Assembly (NCBI GenBank): GCA_965237855.1
Contig: CBDEGK010000008.1
Span: 558,001-622,000 of the forward strand
Length of the DNA: 64,000 nt
Origin: CBDEGK01 sp965237855
GTDB lineage: Bacteria > Pseudomonadota > Gammaproteobacteria > Pseudomonadales > Halieaceae
Direction: 5' to 3'
Shown here: positions 52,032 to 61,098 of the stretch, one piece after another
How the letters are laid out: every line of letters begins with the position of its first letter
Numbering within the stretch: the first letter of the stretch is position 1
Notes under the pieces: model-generated
Databases searched by the model: none
Told to the model about the DNA's origin: nothing
What the model saw: only the letters and a program-made list of their open reading frames with translations
Translations under genes and position numbers: made by a program

Positions 52032-53341
52032 ATAGCCCCACCGCCTCCTCAGCGCAGAATGCAAAGACTGCCCGCAAGATCCCGGTATCCCGCTATACCT
52101 CGAAGCAATGGCAGACGCTGGAATCCGAGCGACTGTGGACCCGTGTCTGGCAGATCGCCTGCACTGAAGACACAGTTCCAGCGGCAGGGGATTACTGGGT
52201 CTACGAGATCGCTTCCCTATCTGTCATCTTGATGCGCGATGAAGCCGGTGAGTTGCAGGGCTTTCAAAATGTCTGCCCACACCGGGGCACGAAATTGCTG
52301 GAGGGGTCGGGCGACGGGCTGAAGCATATCCAGTGCGTGTATCACGGCTGGGCCTTCGACCTGCAGGGTGCTCGCTGTCCGGTTTCCGAAACAGGTGAAA
52401 TCGGGGAGGGACGTGAGGGCTCCATCGGTCTTATTCCCGTGGCGGTGGACAGTTGGGGTGGGTTGGTTTTCATCAATATCGATGTTGACTGCGAACCTCT
52501 GCCAACGTTTTTAGAGCAATTGCCCGAGCAGCTGGCCTGGTTGGGCATGGAAGATTTCAGTTGCAGCCAGTTCATGAGTTTTCGACTCAAAGCTAACTGG
52601 AAGGTGGTTATTGACGCCTTTATTGAAACCTATCATCTGCATCATGTGCACCCGCAAATGACGGCCATTGCTGATGATGTGAACACCCCGATTACCCTGT
52701 TCGATCGGCACACCATGTTCATGCAGCCCTACGGCGTACCGAGCCCTCGTCGCCAGGGATCCGTGAGCGACCAGGAATTGTGGGAAGAGTTTATCCATAA
52801 TCTCGGCCATCGCCTGGGGCTGACCTATGCTGCCACCCAGGAGCCCGGCGAACACCCGCAGGTACCGGATGGGAAAACGATGCGCGATGTGCTGGTGGCA
52901 AAAATCCGCGAGAATCTGGCGACGATGGGCAGCCGTTACGACCAGCTTGATGACAATCACGTGATTGACGATTTTCATTACCACATCTTCCCCAATGCGG
53001 TGTTCAACTTTTTCGCCGGCTGGTTCGGGCTGATTCTCGCGCGGCCGGGGGCGACACCCGACGAGTGCATTGTTGATGTTTGGAATTTTGACTTACTGGC
53101 TGAAGATGCGCCCAATCAGCATCCGCGCCCGGTCAGTGTTGAACTGGTCGGTGACGAGCTGCGGGCACTGGGGCCAGTGTTTATGCAAGATCTCGATGTT
53201 ATGGCACGAGCCCAAAAGGGTCTGCGTCAGCCGGGTATGACGCATATGAAGCTGACCGCAGCCGAAGCACGCATCGGCAGGCTGCATGAAATACTGGATC
53301 GCTACATTCAACCGGAAACGGGATTGCGACTGCCGGAGTGA
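52028..53341 (+). CDS. Rieske non-heme iron oxygenase, alpha subunit-like
   Basis: This 437-residue oxygenase has a Rieske 2Fe-2S site (CPHRGTK near residue 80 and CVYHGW near residue 100) and a catalytic domain with the mononuclear iron motif DAFIETYHLHHVHPQ near residue 195. It starts at GTG 52028. No reductase, ferredoxin or beta subunit is next to it, so electron donors must be encoded elsewhere. Family members dihydroxylate or demethylate aromatics, amines and sterols. The nearby P450 and SDR suggest stepwise oxidation of one hydrophobic compound. Confidence 0.88.
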   Translation: MNSPTASSAQNAKTARKIPVSRYTSKQWQTLESERLWTRVWQIACTEDTVPAAGDYWVYEIASLSVILMRDEAGELQGFQNVCPHRGTKLLEGSGDGLKHIQCVYHGWAFDLQGARCPVSETGEIGEGREGSIGLIPVAVDSWGGLVFINIDVDCEPLPTFLEQLPEQLAWLGMEDFSCSQFMSFRLKANWKVVIDAFIETYHLHHVHPQMTAIADDVNTPITLFDRHTMFMQPYGVPSPRRQGSVSDQELWEEFIHNLGHRLGLTYAATQEPGEHPQVPDGKTMRDVLVAKIRENLATMGSRYDQLDDNHVIDDFHYHIFPNAVFNFFAGWFGLILARPGATPDECIVDVWNFDLLAEDAPNQHPRPVSVELVGDELRALGPVFMQDLDVMARAQKGLRQPGMTHMKLTAAEARIGRLHEILDRYIQPETGLRLPE

Positions 53342-53354
53342 TTTCCTTAGTCGT

Positions 53355-54137
53355 TTACGAGCCAAGTCCCGGATCGCGGTGCCCGGCCATACGGCCACCA
53401 TCGGCGGTGAATTCTGCGCCGGTGGAGTAGGAACTCTCGTCCGATGCCAGGAAGAGCACCAGGTTGGCAATTTCTTCGGGTTGGCCAACACGGGAAATAG
53501 GCAGGCTGGCGTAGGCGGCATCCTTGTCCACACCGTCAAACTCCGGGCCATTGATCATGGGGGTGTCGACACCGCCCGGATGCACCGAGTTAACCCGAAT
53601 GCCATACCGGCCCAGCTCCATGGCAGCGCTTTTGGTCATGCCGCGCACTGCCCATTTACTCCCCACGTAGCCAATCACCCCTTCAACGCCTTCCAGGCCG
53701 CCAGTCGATGAGATGTTGATAATAGAGCCGCCGCCGGCCGCTCGCATGGCGGGGACGGCAGCGCGCATACCCAAAAACACGCCGGTTTGATTAACTTCAG
53801 TGACAAGTTTGAAATCCTCCAGGCTCATGTGCTCCAGCAGGCCGATGCGAACGATACCGGCATTGTTGACCAGAATATCGAGCCGGCCAAAATGTGCCAG
53901 GGTTTGCTTGATGACGGCTTCCCATTGCTCTTCACTGACGACGTCCAGGTGCACAGCGAGAGCAGCTGCACCGAGAGATTCCGCCAGTTCGGCGCAGGCA
54001 TCGTCAACGATATCGGCGATGATTACTTGCGCCCCTTCCTGGACAAATCGCCTGGCCTCAGCAGCGCCCTGGCCGCCAGCGCCGCCGGTGATCAGGGCGA
54101 CCTTGCCCGCCAGTCTTTGTGTTGATGTCGTTTTCAT
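53355..54137 (-). CDS. Short-chain dehydrogenase/reductase
   Basis: This 260-residue classical SDR has the NAD(P) motif ALITGGAGGQGAAEARRF near residue 13, NNAGIV near residue 90, and a catalytic Ser in INISSTGG. The Tyr-Lys pair sits in YVGSKWAVRGM near residue 155. The Asp after beta-2 (IIADIVDD) favours NAD. The C-terminus resembles 3-alpha/20-beta-hydroxysteroid dehydrogenase-type SDRs. It follows the P450 gene on the same strand and converges with the Rieske gene. Confidence 0.88.
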   Translation of the reverse strand: MKTTSTQRLAGKVALITGGAGGQGAAEARRFVQEGAQVIIADIVDDACAELAESLGAAALAVHLDVVSEEQWEAVIKQTLAHFGRLDILVNNAGIVRIGLLEHMSLEDFKLVTEVNQTGVFLGMRAAVPAMRAAGGGSIINISSTGGLEGVEGVIGYVGSKWAVRGMTKSAAMELGRYGIRVNSVHPGGVDTPMINGPEFDGVDKDAAYASLPISRVGQPEEIANLVLFLASDESSYSTGAEFTADGGRMAGHRDPGLGS

Positions 54138-54175
54138 AAGTTTTCCGTTCTAGTGCTTGTTTGGGTTTGCTGCCA

Positions 54176-55327
54176 TCAGGGCTCGAGTACAGCTGTCTGG
54201 CGTACGAAGCCGCGACTGGTGTCAGATACCAGTCGTTCACAGTGTTCTGAAATCAACTGATAGCGAGGGAAGCGGGCCAGTAGTTCGGCAACGCCGATAC
54301 GCAGTTCCATTCTTGCCAACAGGTTGCCAAGACAAAAATGAGTACCGAAGCCAAAGGTCAGGTGCGGGTTGGGCTCACGCTGGAGATGAATGGCATCCGG
54401 GTCGGTGAAGACGGCCTCGTCCCGATTGGCGGCAGTGTAAAGTAGATGTACTCGCTCGCCGGGCGCGATCATTTGGCCATGGATTTCACAGGCTCTGGTC
54501 GCCACTCTCGACAACCCGGCCACGGGTGATTCAAGACGCAGACACTCTTCCACGGCGTTTTTGATCAGCGAGGGGTCTTCCACCAATTGCTGGCGCAACT
54601 CGCGATGTTGGTCTAATAGATAGATGACATTGCTAAAGCCGTTGGCGGTGGTATCGCTGCCGCCCAATAACAGCAGCGCGCAAAAGCCCAGCAACTCATC
54701 CCGCTCCAGCCTGCGCTCTCCTGTCGGCGGATGTAGCAACTGGCTCAACAGGTCCTGGCCCGGGTGTTTTTCTCGCTCAGGCAGGACACTTTCGACATAG
54801 TCGTAGATCCATTGTTGAGCGTCCGCGACTTTCGCAGGATCTGCGGTAGCAGCGTGAATGATGATATCGGCGCGCTGTTTGAATGCCTCCCTGACTTCCA
54901 GGCCAATACCCAATAACTCAGAAAGTACGACGATCGGGAGGGGGTCGGAAAAGGCGGTAAAGAGGTCGACCTCGGCATGGGGGTCGATCGCGTCCAGGAG
55001 CTTGATCGCTGCACGCCGGGTAAACTCCTCCAGGTCACGTATACGCCGGGGAGTGAAGGTATCGCGTACCGGATGGCGCAGCTCGGTGTGGTAGGGCGGG
55101 TCTTGCGAAAACATCATTGGTTTGTCGGGCACAAAGCCTACGGGCGTGGTGCCCCTGGACGAGGTAAATGTTTCGGTATCACGCAATATGGCTTTTATAT
55201 CGGCGTAACGGGACACCACCCACATGGTGTGCGCCTCGCAGAACGCTATAGGGCACTCTTCCCGCAGCTGGCGATAGCTCGGGTAGGGGTCATCGAGACT
55301 ACTCAGGAATGGGGGATTGATATCCAT
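54176..55327 (-). CDS. Cytochrome P450
   Basis: This 383-residue soluble bacterial P450 has the oxygen-binding I-helix LLLGGSDTTANG near residue 220, the ExxR helix VEECLRLESPV near residue 265 and the heme-thiolate loop FGFGTHFCLGNLLARME near residue 330. It is slightly shorter than the typical 400 residues but complete. No ferredoxin or reductase gene is adjacent. It is transcribed divergently from an AraC-family gene and ahead of an SDR, suggesting hydroxylation followed by alcohol oxidation. The substrate is unknown. Confidence 0.92.
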   Translation of the reverse strand: MDINPPFLSSLDDPYPSYRQLREECPIAFCEAHTMWVVSRYADIKAILRDTETFTSSRGTTPVGFVPDKPMMFSQDPPYHTELRHPVRDTFTPRRIRDLEEFTRRAAIKLLDAIDPHAEVDLFTAFSDPLPIVVLSELLGIGLEVREAFKQRADIIIHAATADPAKVADAQQWIYDYVESVLPEREKHPGQDLLSQLLHPPTGERRLERDELLGFCALLLLGGSDTTANGFSNVIYLLDQHRELRQQLVEDPSLIKNAVEECLRLESPVAGLSRVATRACEIHGQMIAPGERVHLLYTAANRDEAVFTDPDAIHLQREPNPHLTFGFGTHFCLGNLLARMELRIGVAELLARFPRYQLISEHCERLVSDTSRGFVRQTAVLEP

Positions 55328-55371
55328 GTTGGTAAGGACTATTAACCTGCTCAGAATTTCGTGAACGTCAC

Positions 55372-55395
55372 AGTGCTATCTAATAATAAGTGCTA
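55372..55395. promoter_or_regulatory. Direct repeat AGTGCTA in P450/AraC promoter region
   Basis: AGTGCTA occurs at 55372 and again at 55389, 17 bp apart on the same strand, in the 119-bp gap between P450 and AraC. The extended 9-mer AGTGCTATC recurs inverted upstream of the NTF2-like/Rieske operon. Tandem half-sites are usual for AraC-type activators, and the adjacent AraC protein is the obvious candidate. Confidence 0.4.
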
Positions 55396-55446
55396 GGATC
55401 AAATTAACAACGACGATCAGCCTGAATATAAGGACGATTATTTCCT

Positions 55447-56562
55447 GTGAGCGATGTGATCAATACCGCGAGAGTGCTTTATCGGCTCATTCAGCGGCGC
55501 CCGGTGAACGATGAGGAGTTCGATCGCTGCATGGTAGAGGTGTTTAACCTGGGTGGCATTAACGATGCGGAGATGGCCAGGCAGAGCCGCGATGAACTGG
55601 TCAGTTCCCTGCGCCAGCAACCGCGCATGCCCAAGGTCGTTAAATACTGGCAAAAAACCTTCGCCAGGGAAGAAGAATTGTCCGAAACCAAGGCCATAGA
55701 ATTTGTCCGCGAGGTTTGGGGCGCTATCGAGGAGCTCAATATTTGGTTTCGGCCGAATATATCAGGCGGCACGCTCCGCTATACCCGGGGTGCCATCAGC
55801 GATATCCATCCTTATTTGACCAAAGACCGACCCTTTTGGTCTCTCGCCTTCACGGTCGAAGGGAGTGGTGTGTGTAATTGCATCCGTCGGGAATTGCATA
55901 CCCATCCGGGCGATATGATTCTTTTTTCTCCCACGGCGCTGGTTGACTTGCGGCGAAATGATGACAGCGAACACTGGGTACATCATCACGTCGAGTTTAC
56001 CGTCCAGAGCCATTGGTTGCGCTGGCTGGAATGGCCGGAAGTAGGCCCAAATATTTATCACCTGAGGCTGACGGGTGATTCTGATACGAACAAGTTTTCG
56101 GAGCTGATAAAAGAAATTATCAGCATAGACCCCAGGTCAACTCTGTTTGCAGAGCCGCTCAAACAGAATCTGCTGGAGCAATTTCTTATCCGCTGCCATG
56201 AATTAGCACAGCAAGAAAAGGGCAGGCCGATAGACAACCGAATCACCCGGATAGCTGCTTATATCAGTGAACACTATCACCTGAACTTCAGCGTTGAACA
56301 TTTGGCAGAAATAGGCGGCTTGTCACGTTCCCGTCTCTCAATCTTGTTCAAACAGCAAATGGGGGTGAGTCTGCTGCAATGGCGTGATGAGCAAAGAATT
56401 GCCGAGGCATGCCGGCTGTTGTTGGACTCCTCTTTGCATATCAGTGTGATTGCCGAACAAATTGGCTACCAGGATCCCTTATACTTTGGCCGCTGTTTTC
56501 GCCAGCGCCTCGGTTGCAGTCCCAGTCAGTACAGAACCCAGCGGCTAGTAACTGACAATTAA
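55447..56562 (+). CDS. AraC-family activator of the P450/Rieske cluster
   Basis: This 371-residue regulator has a cupin-like sensor region at ~115-220 (HTHPGDMILFSPTALVDLRR) as in arabinose AraC. The C-terminal double HTH (SVEHLAEIGGLSRSRLSILF, then VIAEQIGYQDPLYFGRCFRQ) is also close to it. An extra ~105-residue N-terminal helical segment (ARVLYRLIQRRPVNDEEF) precedes the cupin part and is not found in AraC itself. The start codon is GTG. It probably controls the P450-SDR and NTF2-EthD-Rieske units. The inducer is unknown. Confidence 0.82.
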   Translation: MSDVINTARVLYRLIQRRPVNDEEFDRCMVEVFNLGGINDAEMARQSRDELVSSLRQQPRMPKVVKYWQKTFAREEELSETKAIEFVREVWGAIEELNIWFRPNISGGTLRYTRGAISDIHPYLTKDRPFWSLAFTVEGSGVCNCIRRELHTHPGDMILFSPTALVDLRRNDDSEHWVHHHVEFTVQSHWLRWLEWPEVGPNIYHLRLTGDSDTNKFSELIKEIISIDPRSTLFAEPLKQNLLEQFLIRCHELAQQEKGRPIDNRITRIAAYISEHYHLNFSVEHLAEIGGLSRSRLSILFKQQMGVSLLQWRDEQRIAEACRLLLDSSLHISVIAEQIGYQDPLYFGRCFRQRLGCSPSQYRTQRLVTDN

Positions 56563-56654
56563 GAACAACCCCAGGATAAACAAAACTACAAATCCCACCG
56601 TTTTTCCGGTTACCGTAGTGATAATACGCTTGGCCCGTTCTCCACACCGCCTCT

Positions 56655-57872
56655 TTACTGCGGTCCTTCCTCTTTATCGTCCCTGGATTCGGGTGTCAGG
56701 TTCATTTCCCAGTAAGAGTAAAGCGGCAGGCGCCGGCAGAGCAAAATCAGCAGCGCCAGGAATCCGGCCAACAGCCCCACCGATAAACTCAGGTCCAGCC
56801 AGGCATCAAACGGCGTGTCATCCGCAGAGAAAACCGGGACTATCATCAGGTATTTGCTAATCCAGACGCCTAGATTTATACCGAAACCGATGATACAGAG
56901 CGACACCAACGAGCCCTTGATGGAGGCGAAGACCAGCGTGGCAAAGGGGATAAAGAAACAGCCCGCCATCATGGTCCAGTAGTAGGGAGCGTAGTGGCCG
57001 TACATTTGCCGCCACAAGGGCTCCGATTCATGGGGCAGGTTGCCGAACCAGATGACGAAAAACTGGGCCCAGAATAAATATAGCCAAATCAGGATGAAGC
57101 AATGAACGACCCTGCCCACGTAGCGGATCTGGAGCGGGCCGAACCTGGCATCTTTGAGGAGCACCGCCGGGAAGACAATCAAGGCGGCGGTACCGGCTAA
57201 CAGATTACTGAACCAGAAAAATATCGGAAACACCGTGCTGTGCCAGTGAGGTATCAGCATCATGGCGAAATCCCAGGCAAAGAAAGTATTGCAAAGGACA
57301 AAGGCGAGAATCACCAGCGGCGACAGGGCGTAGAGTTGTTGCTCTACCTGGCGATGATCGACAGCCGCATCATTTGCAGCGCTTGCCAGATCCGGTTTGA
57401 GGCCCTTGAATACATAGAAAGCAGCCAGACCATAAAACAACAACAGGCCAAATAAATCCCTGGCCAGCAACCAGCGAATGTTGAGCCACGGGCTCAGATG
57501 CTCATCACTGGCGGGTGCCAACCAATAAAACAACTCGTCCCTGCCATAGGCAACAATTAGCAGGAAGCCGAGAATGGCAAAGGGCATAAAAGCCAGGGTG
57601 CTCAGCTCGGCAAGTCGGTAATAGGGCTTGGCCCACTGCGCCCGAACAATTCGGGTGATGGCACAAAAAACCACACCGGCCTGGCTTACACCCATCAGGA
57701 ACAGCAGCGAGACGGTGAACAAAGCAAAGTCAGGTTGCACCGCATCACTATTCAGTCCATACACGAGACTCGCCAGTCCCAGTGCAAACAGGGCCACCAG
57801 TACCCACAGGGCGGTCGAAGCCGATGCCGGGGCCGAGGATTGAACCGCTGAGGAGCTTGCGTCGGTATTCAT
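56655..57872 (-). CDS. actF: Alternative Complex III subunit ActF (quinol-binding membrane subunit)
   Basis: This 405-residue integral membrane protein has about 10 helices and is related to ActC/NrfD. The paired motif TFFAWDFAMMLIPHWHST near residue 220 and MYGHYAPYYWTMMAGCFFIP are characteristic of ActF. It is the last gene of the act operon, overlapping actE by 4 bp. It probably takes part in quinol oxidation and proton conduction. No terminal oxidase gene follows in the window, since the operon ends against a convergent araC gene. Confidence 0.88.
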   Translation of the reverse strand: MNTDASSSAVQSSAPASASTALWVLVALFALGLASLVYGLNSDAVQPDFALFTVSLLFLMGVSQAGVVFCAITRIVRAQWAKPYYRLAELSTLAFMPFAILGFLLIVAYGRDELFYWLAPASDEHLSPWLNIRWLLARDLFGLLLFYGLAAFYVFKGLKPDLASAANDAAVDHRQVEQQLYALSPLVILAFVLCNTFFAWDFAMMLIPHWHSTVFPIFFWFSNLLAGTAALIVFPAVLLKDARFGPLQIRYVGRVVHCFILIWLYLFWAQFFVIWFGNLPHESEPLWRQMYGHYAPYYWTMMAGCFFIPFATLVFASIKGSLVSLCIIGFGINLGVWISKYLMIVPVFSADDTPFDAWLDLSLSVGLLAGFLALLILLCRRLPLYSYWEMNLTPESRDDKEEGPQ

Positions 57873-58480
57873 TGCGTATCACTCAGGTTTGTCACCATTA
57901 GCTTTTTGTCACTCGTAGGTGCCGTGTCTTTTACATTGCCGTGGCCGAAACTGTCGCGAATGAAATTTATCAAATCCCAGCGCTCCGGCGGGCTCAATGC
58001 GTCACGGTAAAATGGCATGGCGACGCGACCGCGGGTGATAGTAAAAAACAACTGACCGTCGGTTTGATCCTGGGTATGTGCTTCATTCAGATCGACCGGT
58101 GAATTCTCGACAAACTTAACGCTGACCGGGCCATCGCCGTGGCCTTGCTGGCCGTGGCACACCCAGCAGTGGACCTGGTAAAAATCTGCTCCGCGGGCGA
58201 TGGATTCCGCCGTTGCGGGTACTGGATTGGGGATCGTTGCCGCGGCGTCCTTGGCCGCGAAGATTTCCCGTTCAGTGGTCGGCGCCGGCAGGGTTTCGCC
58301 GCCTTCTATGGGTACGGCGTTGGGTTCTGCGGGTGTTATGGATTCCTGTGGTTTGACCGACGGTTGGTCCACCATATCCTGGTTCCAGGGAAAGCCCCAG
58401 GCCGAGGCGGTCGCTGCCAGCAACAAGAGTGCAACCAGGCTGTGCTGGTAAGAGTGCTTGAGGTCATGAAATGGCATCAA
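57869..58480 (-). CDS. actE: Alternative Complex III subunit ActE (monoheme cytochrome c)
   Basis: This 203-residue exported c-type cytochrome has an N-terminal signal (SLVALLLLAATASAWG) and a single heme site CWVCHGQQGHGDGP near residue 109. The early MVDQPSVKPQE segment is an ActE hallmark. The distal Met is probably in AMPFY. It likely passes electrons from the complex to a downstream oxidase. Its start overlaps the actD stop by 4 bp. Confidence 0.88.
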   Translation of the reverse strand: MMPFHDLKHSYQHSLVALLLLAATASAWGFPWNQDMVDQPSVKPQESITPAEPNAVPIEGGETLPAPTTEREIFAAKDAAATIPNPVPATAESIARGADFYQVHCWVCHGQQGHGDGPVSVKFVENSPVDLNEAHTQDQTDGQLFFTITRGRVAMPFYRDALSPPERWDLINFIRDSFGHGNVKDTAPTSDKKLMVTNLSDTQ

Positions 58481-58989
58481 ACCACCTCCCCTATTATCCG
58501 GACTTCCTCCGCCCCTGCACCGCGCAGTATTGTTTCAGCGCGGCCGGCGTCTTCGCGGTTGTCGCAGGCCACGGTCACCGCAAATTTGTCGACAGAGGCT
58601 TCCGGCACATACACACGATCGCTCATGGCGGGCAGTCGCGCGCTGAGAAAAAAGCCGATGACGGTGGCGAGAATGCCGAACAGAATGCCCATCTCGTAGG
58701 TAATAATAAGAAACGGTGGCACCGTGATAATGGGTCTGCCACCGGTGGGGTGCACGTAGAGCATGGCGGTCCCCGCCGCCAGGCTAAACCCGAAGCAGGC
58801 ACCGAAAATGCCACCAAAAAATGTAAACCGCTTGATGACGGATTTTTTCTCGCCCAGCACCTCTTCCACGCCCTCTATGGGGACTGGCGACATTAATTCA
58901 GTGCTAGTGAAACCGGCGCCGACGAGCTCTGCCGCTGCGGACAGCGCCGACTCCGGCCCGGCAAAAAGTCCTACTGCGTTGTCGGCCAT
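58477..58989 (-). CDS. actD: Alternative Complex III subunit ActD (DUF3341)
   Basis: This 170-residue membrane protein has two transmembrane helices (FFGGIFGACFGFSLAAGTA and ITYEMGILFGILATVIGFF) and soluble ends. It matches the DUF3341/ActD family that anchors to ActC. The 5' end overlaps actC by 19 bp, supporting translation as one unit. Confidence 0.88.
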   Translation of the reverse strand: MADNAVGLFAGPESALSAAAELVGAGFTSTELMSPVPIEGVEEVLGEKKSVIKRFTFFGGIFGACFGFSLAAGTAMLYVHPTGGRPIITVPPFLIITYEMGILFGILATVIGFFLSARLPAMSDRVYVPEASVDKFAVTVACDNREDAGRAETILRGAGAEEVRIIGEVV

Positions 58990-60341
58990 GCGTCCGTTCC
59001 TTCTTCCAGGGATTCTCTGCCAGGTGTGCTCATTGTCTCCTTCACCTCATACATGGATACGCTGGGGAAAATTTTCACAAATACCAGAAACAGGGTCACA
59101 AACATTGCCAGCGACCCCACCAGGATTGATATTTCGACCAGGCTGGGTACGTACAGCCCCCACGCGTCCGGCAGGTACTGCCGTGACAGCGATGTGGCGA
59201 CAATCAGAAATCGCTCGGTGTACATGCCGATATTAATGGCGATCGACAGGATCAACATGGGTACCATGGAAGTCCTGAAACGGGTGGAAATCAGCAGCAG
59301 AGGGGCGACGGCGCAAAACAAGATCATCTCCCAGTACAGCAGCGCGTAATAGCCAAACAATTTGAACTTCAACGCCTCGTGTTCGGCAGAACTACCGCTG
59401 TACCAGCCAGTAAACAGTTCGACCATGTTGATATAGGTCCACATCAGCGATAGCGCCAGTAACAGTTTGCCCAGGTTATCGAAGTGCAGTTCGGTAATGT
59501 ACTGCTCAAAGTTCATGTATTTCCGGAGCACGAACATGACGGTGACAATACCGGCTGTGCCAGAATAGATGGCGCCGACAACAAAGTAGGGAGCGAATAT
59601 AGTCTGGTGCAGCGCCGGTACGATAGACATGGCGAAGTCCCAGGACACAATGCTGTGCACCGAGACCGCAAGTGGAATAATCAGCACGGCAAGAAAAGTG
59701 TAGGCCCAGCCCAGGCGATGCCATTCCCTGTCTGTGCCGCGCCAACCCATCGATAGCAACACGTACATATGGCGCCGAAAACCGGCGGTGCGATCCCGGG
59801 CGGCGGCGAAATCGGGGATGGAGCCCATGTAAATAAAAATTAAGCTGCCGGTCAGGTAAGTGGCAATGGCCATCACATCAAACAGGAGTGGCGAACGGAA
59901 ATTCGGCCACATTTCCATTTGATTGGAATAGGGGAGGGCCCAGTGGATAAACCAGGGTCGTCCGACATGCACCATGACGAAGGTGGCCGCCACCATCAGC
60001 GAAAACAGGGTCATGGCCTCGGCGCTGCGATACATGGCCTTGCGCCAGGAACTATTGGTTAAGTGCAAAACGCAGGATAACAGCGTGCCGGAATGGCTCA
60101 GTCCAATCCAGAAAATAAAGTTGGCGAGATAAGTCCCCCACACCCCGGGGTGGTTCATGCCGGCGGCACCCAGGCCGTAATACAACTGATAAATCCAGGG
60201 GAAGAAAAAGCACGCCAGGGTCAGCCCAAATGCGGTTGCCAGGGCGATGTAGTAGCGCGGCCCGGTCTCTACCAGGGAACGGATGACATCCCGATTGACG
60301 TCGGCGTATTGTAGCGGTGCGCCATTAGCTTGCATGGTCAT
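58971..60341 (-). CDS. actC: Alternative Complex III subunit ActC (NrfD/PsrC-like)
   Basis: This 456-residue polytopic membrane protein of the NrfD/PsrC family has about 10 helices. Typical segments are NFIFWIGLSHSGTLLSCVLHL near residue 75 and SWDFAMSIVPALHQTIFAPYF near residue 230. It contains the quinol-binding site next to the Fe-S subunit. It overlaps actB2 upstream by 17 bp and actD downstream by 19 bp. Confidence 0.92.
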   Translation of the reverse strand: MTMQANGAPLQYADVNRDVIRSLVETGPRYYIALATAFGLTLACFFFPWIYQLYYGLGAAGMNHPGVWGTYLANFIFWIGLSHSGTLLSCVLHLTNSSWRKAMYRSAEAMTLFSLMVAATFVMVHVGRPWFIHWALPYSNQMEMWPNFRSPLLFDVMAIATYLTGSLIFIYMGSIPDFAAARDRTAGFRRHMYVLLSMGWRGTDREWHRLGWAYTFLAVLIIPLAVSVHSIVSWDFAMSIVPALHQTIFAPYFVVGAIYSGTAGIVTVMFVLRKYMNFEQYITELHFDNLGKLLLALSLMWTYINMVELFTGWYSGSSAEHEALKFKLFGYYALLYWEMILFCAVAPLLLISTRFRTSMVPMLILSIAINIGMYTERFLIVATSLSRQYLPDAWGLYVPSLVEISILVGSLAMFVTLFLVFVKIFPSVSMYEVKETMSTPGRESLEEGTDAWPTTQ

Positions 60342-61098
60342 CCACCTTCTTCAGGTACACCACCGAGGGTGAGGTGTTGAGTTCCTCCAGCACCCGGTAA
60401 GCGCGCGATTGTTGCTTGGCGATGTTTTGCGATACCTGGCTGTCTGGATCCTTACGGTCCCCGAACACCAGGGCCTGGCTGGGACAGGTCTGCACACAGG
60501 CCGGTTGTACCTCGCCATCGCGCACACGGCGGCCACCGTCGTCCTTGGCCTGGTCCTTGGCCTGGCGAATACGTTGAATGCAGAAGGTGCACTTTTCCAT
60601 CACGCCCTTTTCCCGCACCGTTACATCCGGATTGAGCTGCTGTTCCAGGGGCGCGTCCCAATGAGCGGTGGTGAAATTGAAGTAGCGAACTTCATAGGGG
60701 CAGTAAACTGCGCAGGCCCGAGTGCCGATGCAGCGGTTGTATATCTGGGTATTGAGACCGTCCTGGTTATGGTAGGTGGCGCTCACCGGACACACGGTTT
60801 CGCAAGGGGCCGCATCGCAGTGCTGGCACATCATGGGGATAAAGCCCAGTTTGATGTTCGGGTAGTCGCCTTCCCAATAGCGCTCGATCCGTATCCATTT
60901 CATTTCCCGGCCCTGGGCAAACTCTTCCTCACCGACAATGGCCAGGTTGTTCTCGGCCTGGCAGGCGGTCATGCAAGCCTCGCAGCCCGTGCACTTGTCC
61001 AGGTCTATGCTCATGGTCCAGGCGTAGTCAAATTCGTCGTAATAACCAGGCTTGCTGTATTTCTCCCAGCTCTTGCGCCACTGATCGAGCAGGCTCAT
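60325..61098 (-). CDS. Alternative Complex III iron-sulfur subunit (ActB2-type, separate gene)
   Basis: This 257-residue DmsB/PsrB-like ferredoxin subunit has four Cys clusters: CTGCEACMTAC near residue 38, CQHCDAAPCETVCP near residue 91, CIGTRACAVYCPYEVRYF near residue 122, and CTFC plus ACVQTCPSQAL near residues 172 and 207. In canonical Alternative Complex III this is the C-terminal half of one long ActB. Here it is a separate protein with its ATG overlapping the stop of the large subunit by 4 bp. It carries electrons from the quinol site to the cytochromes. It has no export signal, so it is probably translocated as a partner of the large subunit. Confidence 0.9.
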   Translation of the reverse strand: MSLLDQWRKSWEKYSKPGYYDEFDYAWTMSIDLDKCTGCEACMTACQAENNLAIVGEEEFAQGREMKWIRIERYWEGDYPNIKLGFIPMMCQHCDAAPCETVCPVSATYHNQDGLNTQIYNRCIGTRACAVYCPYEVRYFNFTTAHWDAPLEQQLNPDVTVREKGVMEKCTFCIQRIRQAKDQAKDDGGRRVRDGEVQPACVQTCPSQALVFGDRKDPDSQVSQNIAKQQSRAYRVLEELNTSPSVVYLKKVDDHAS

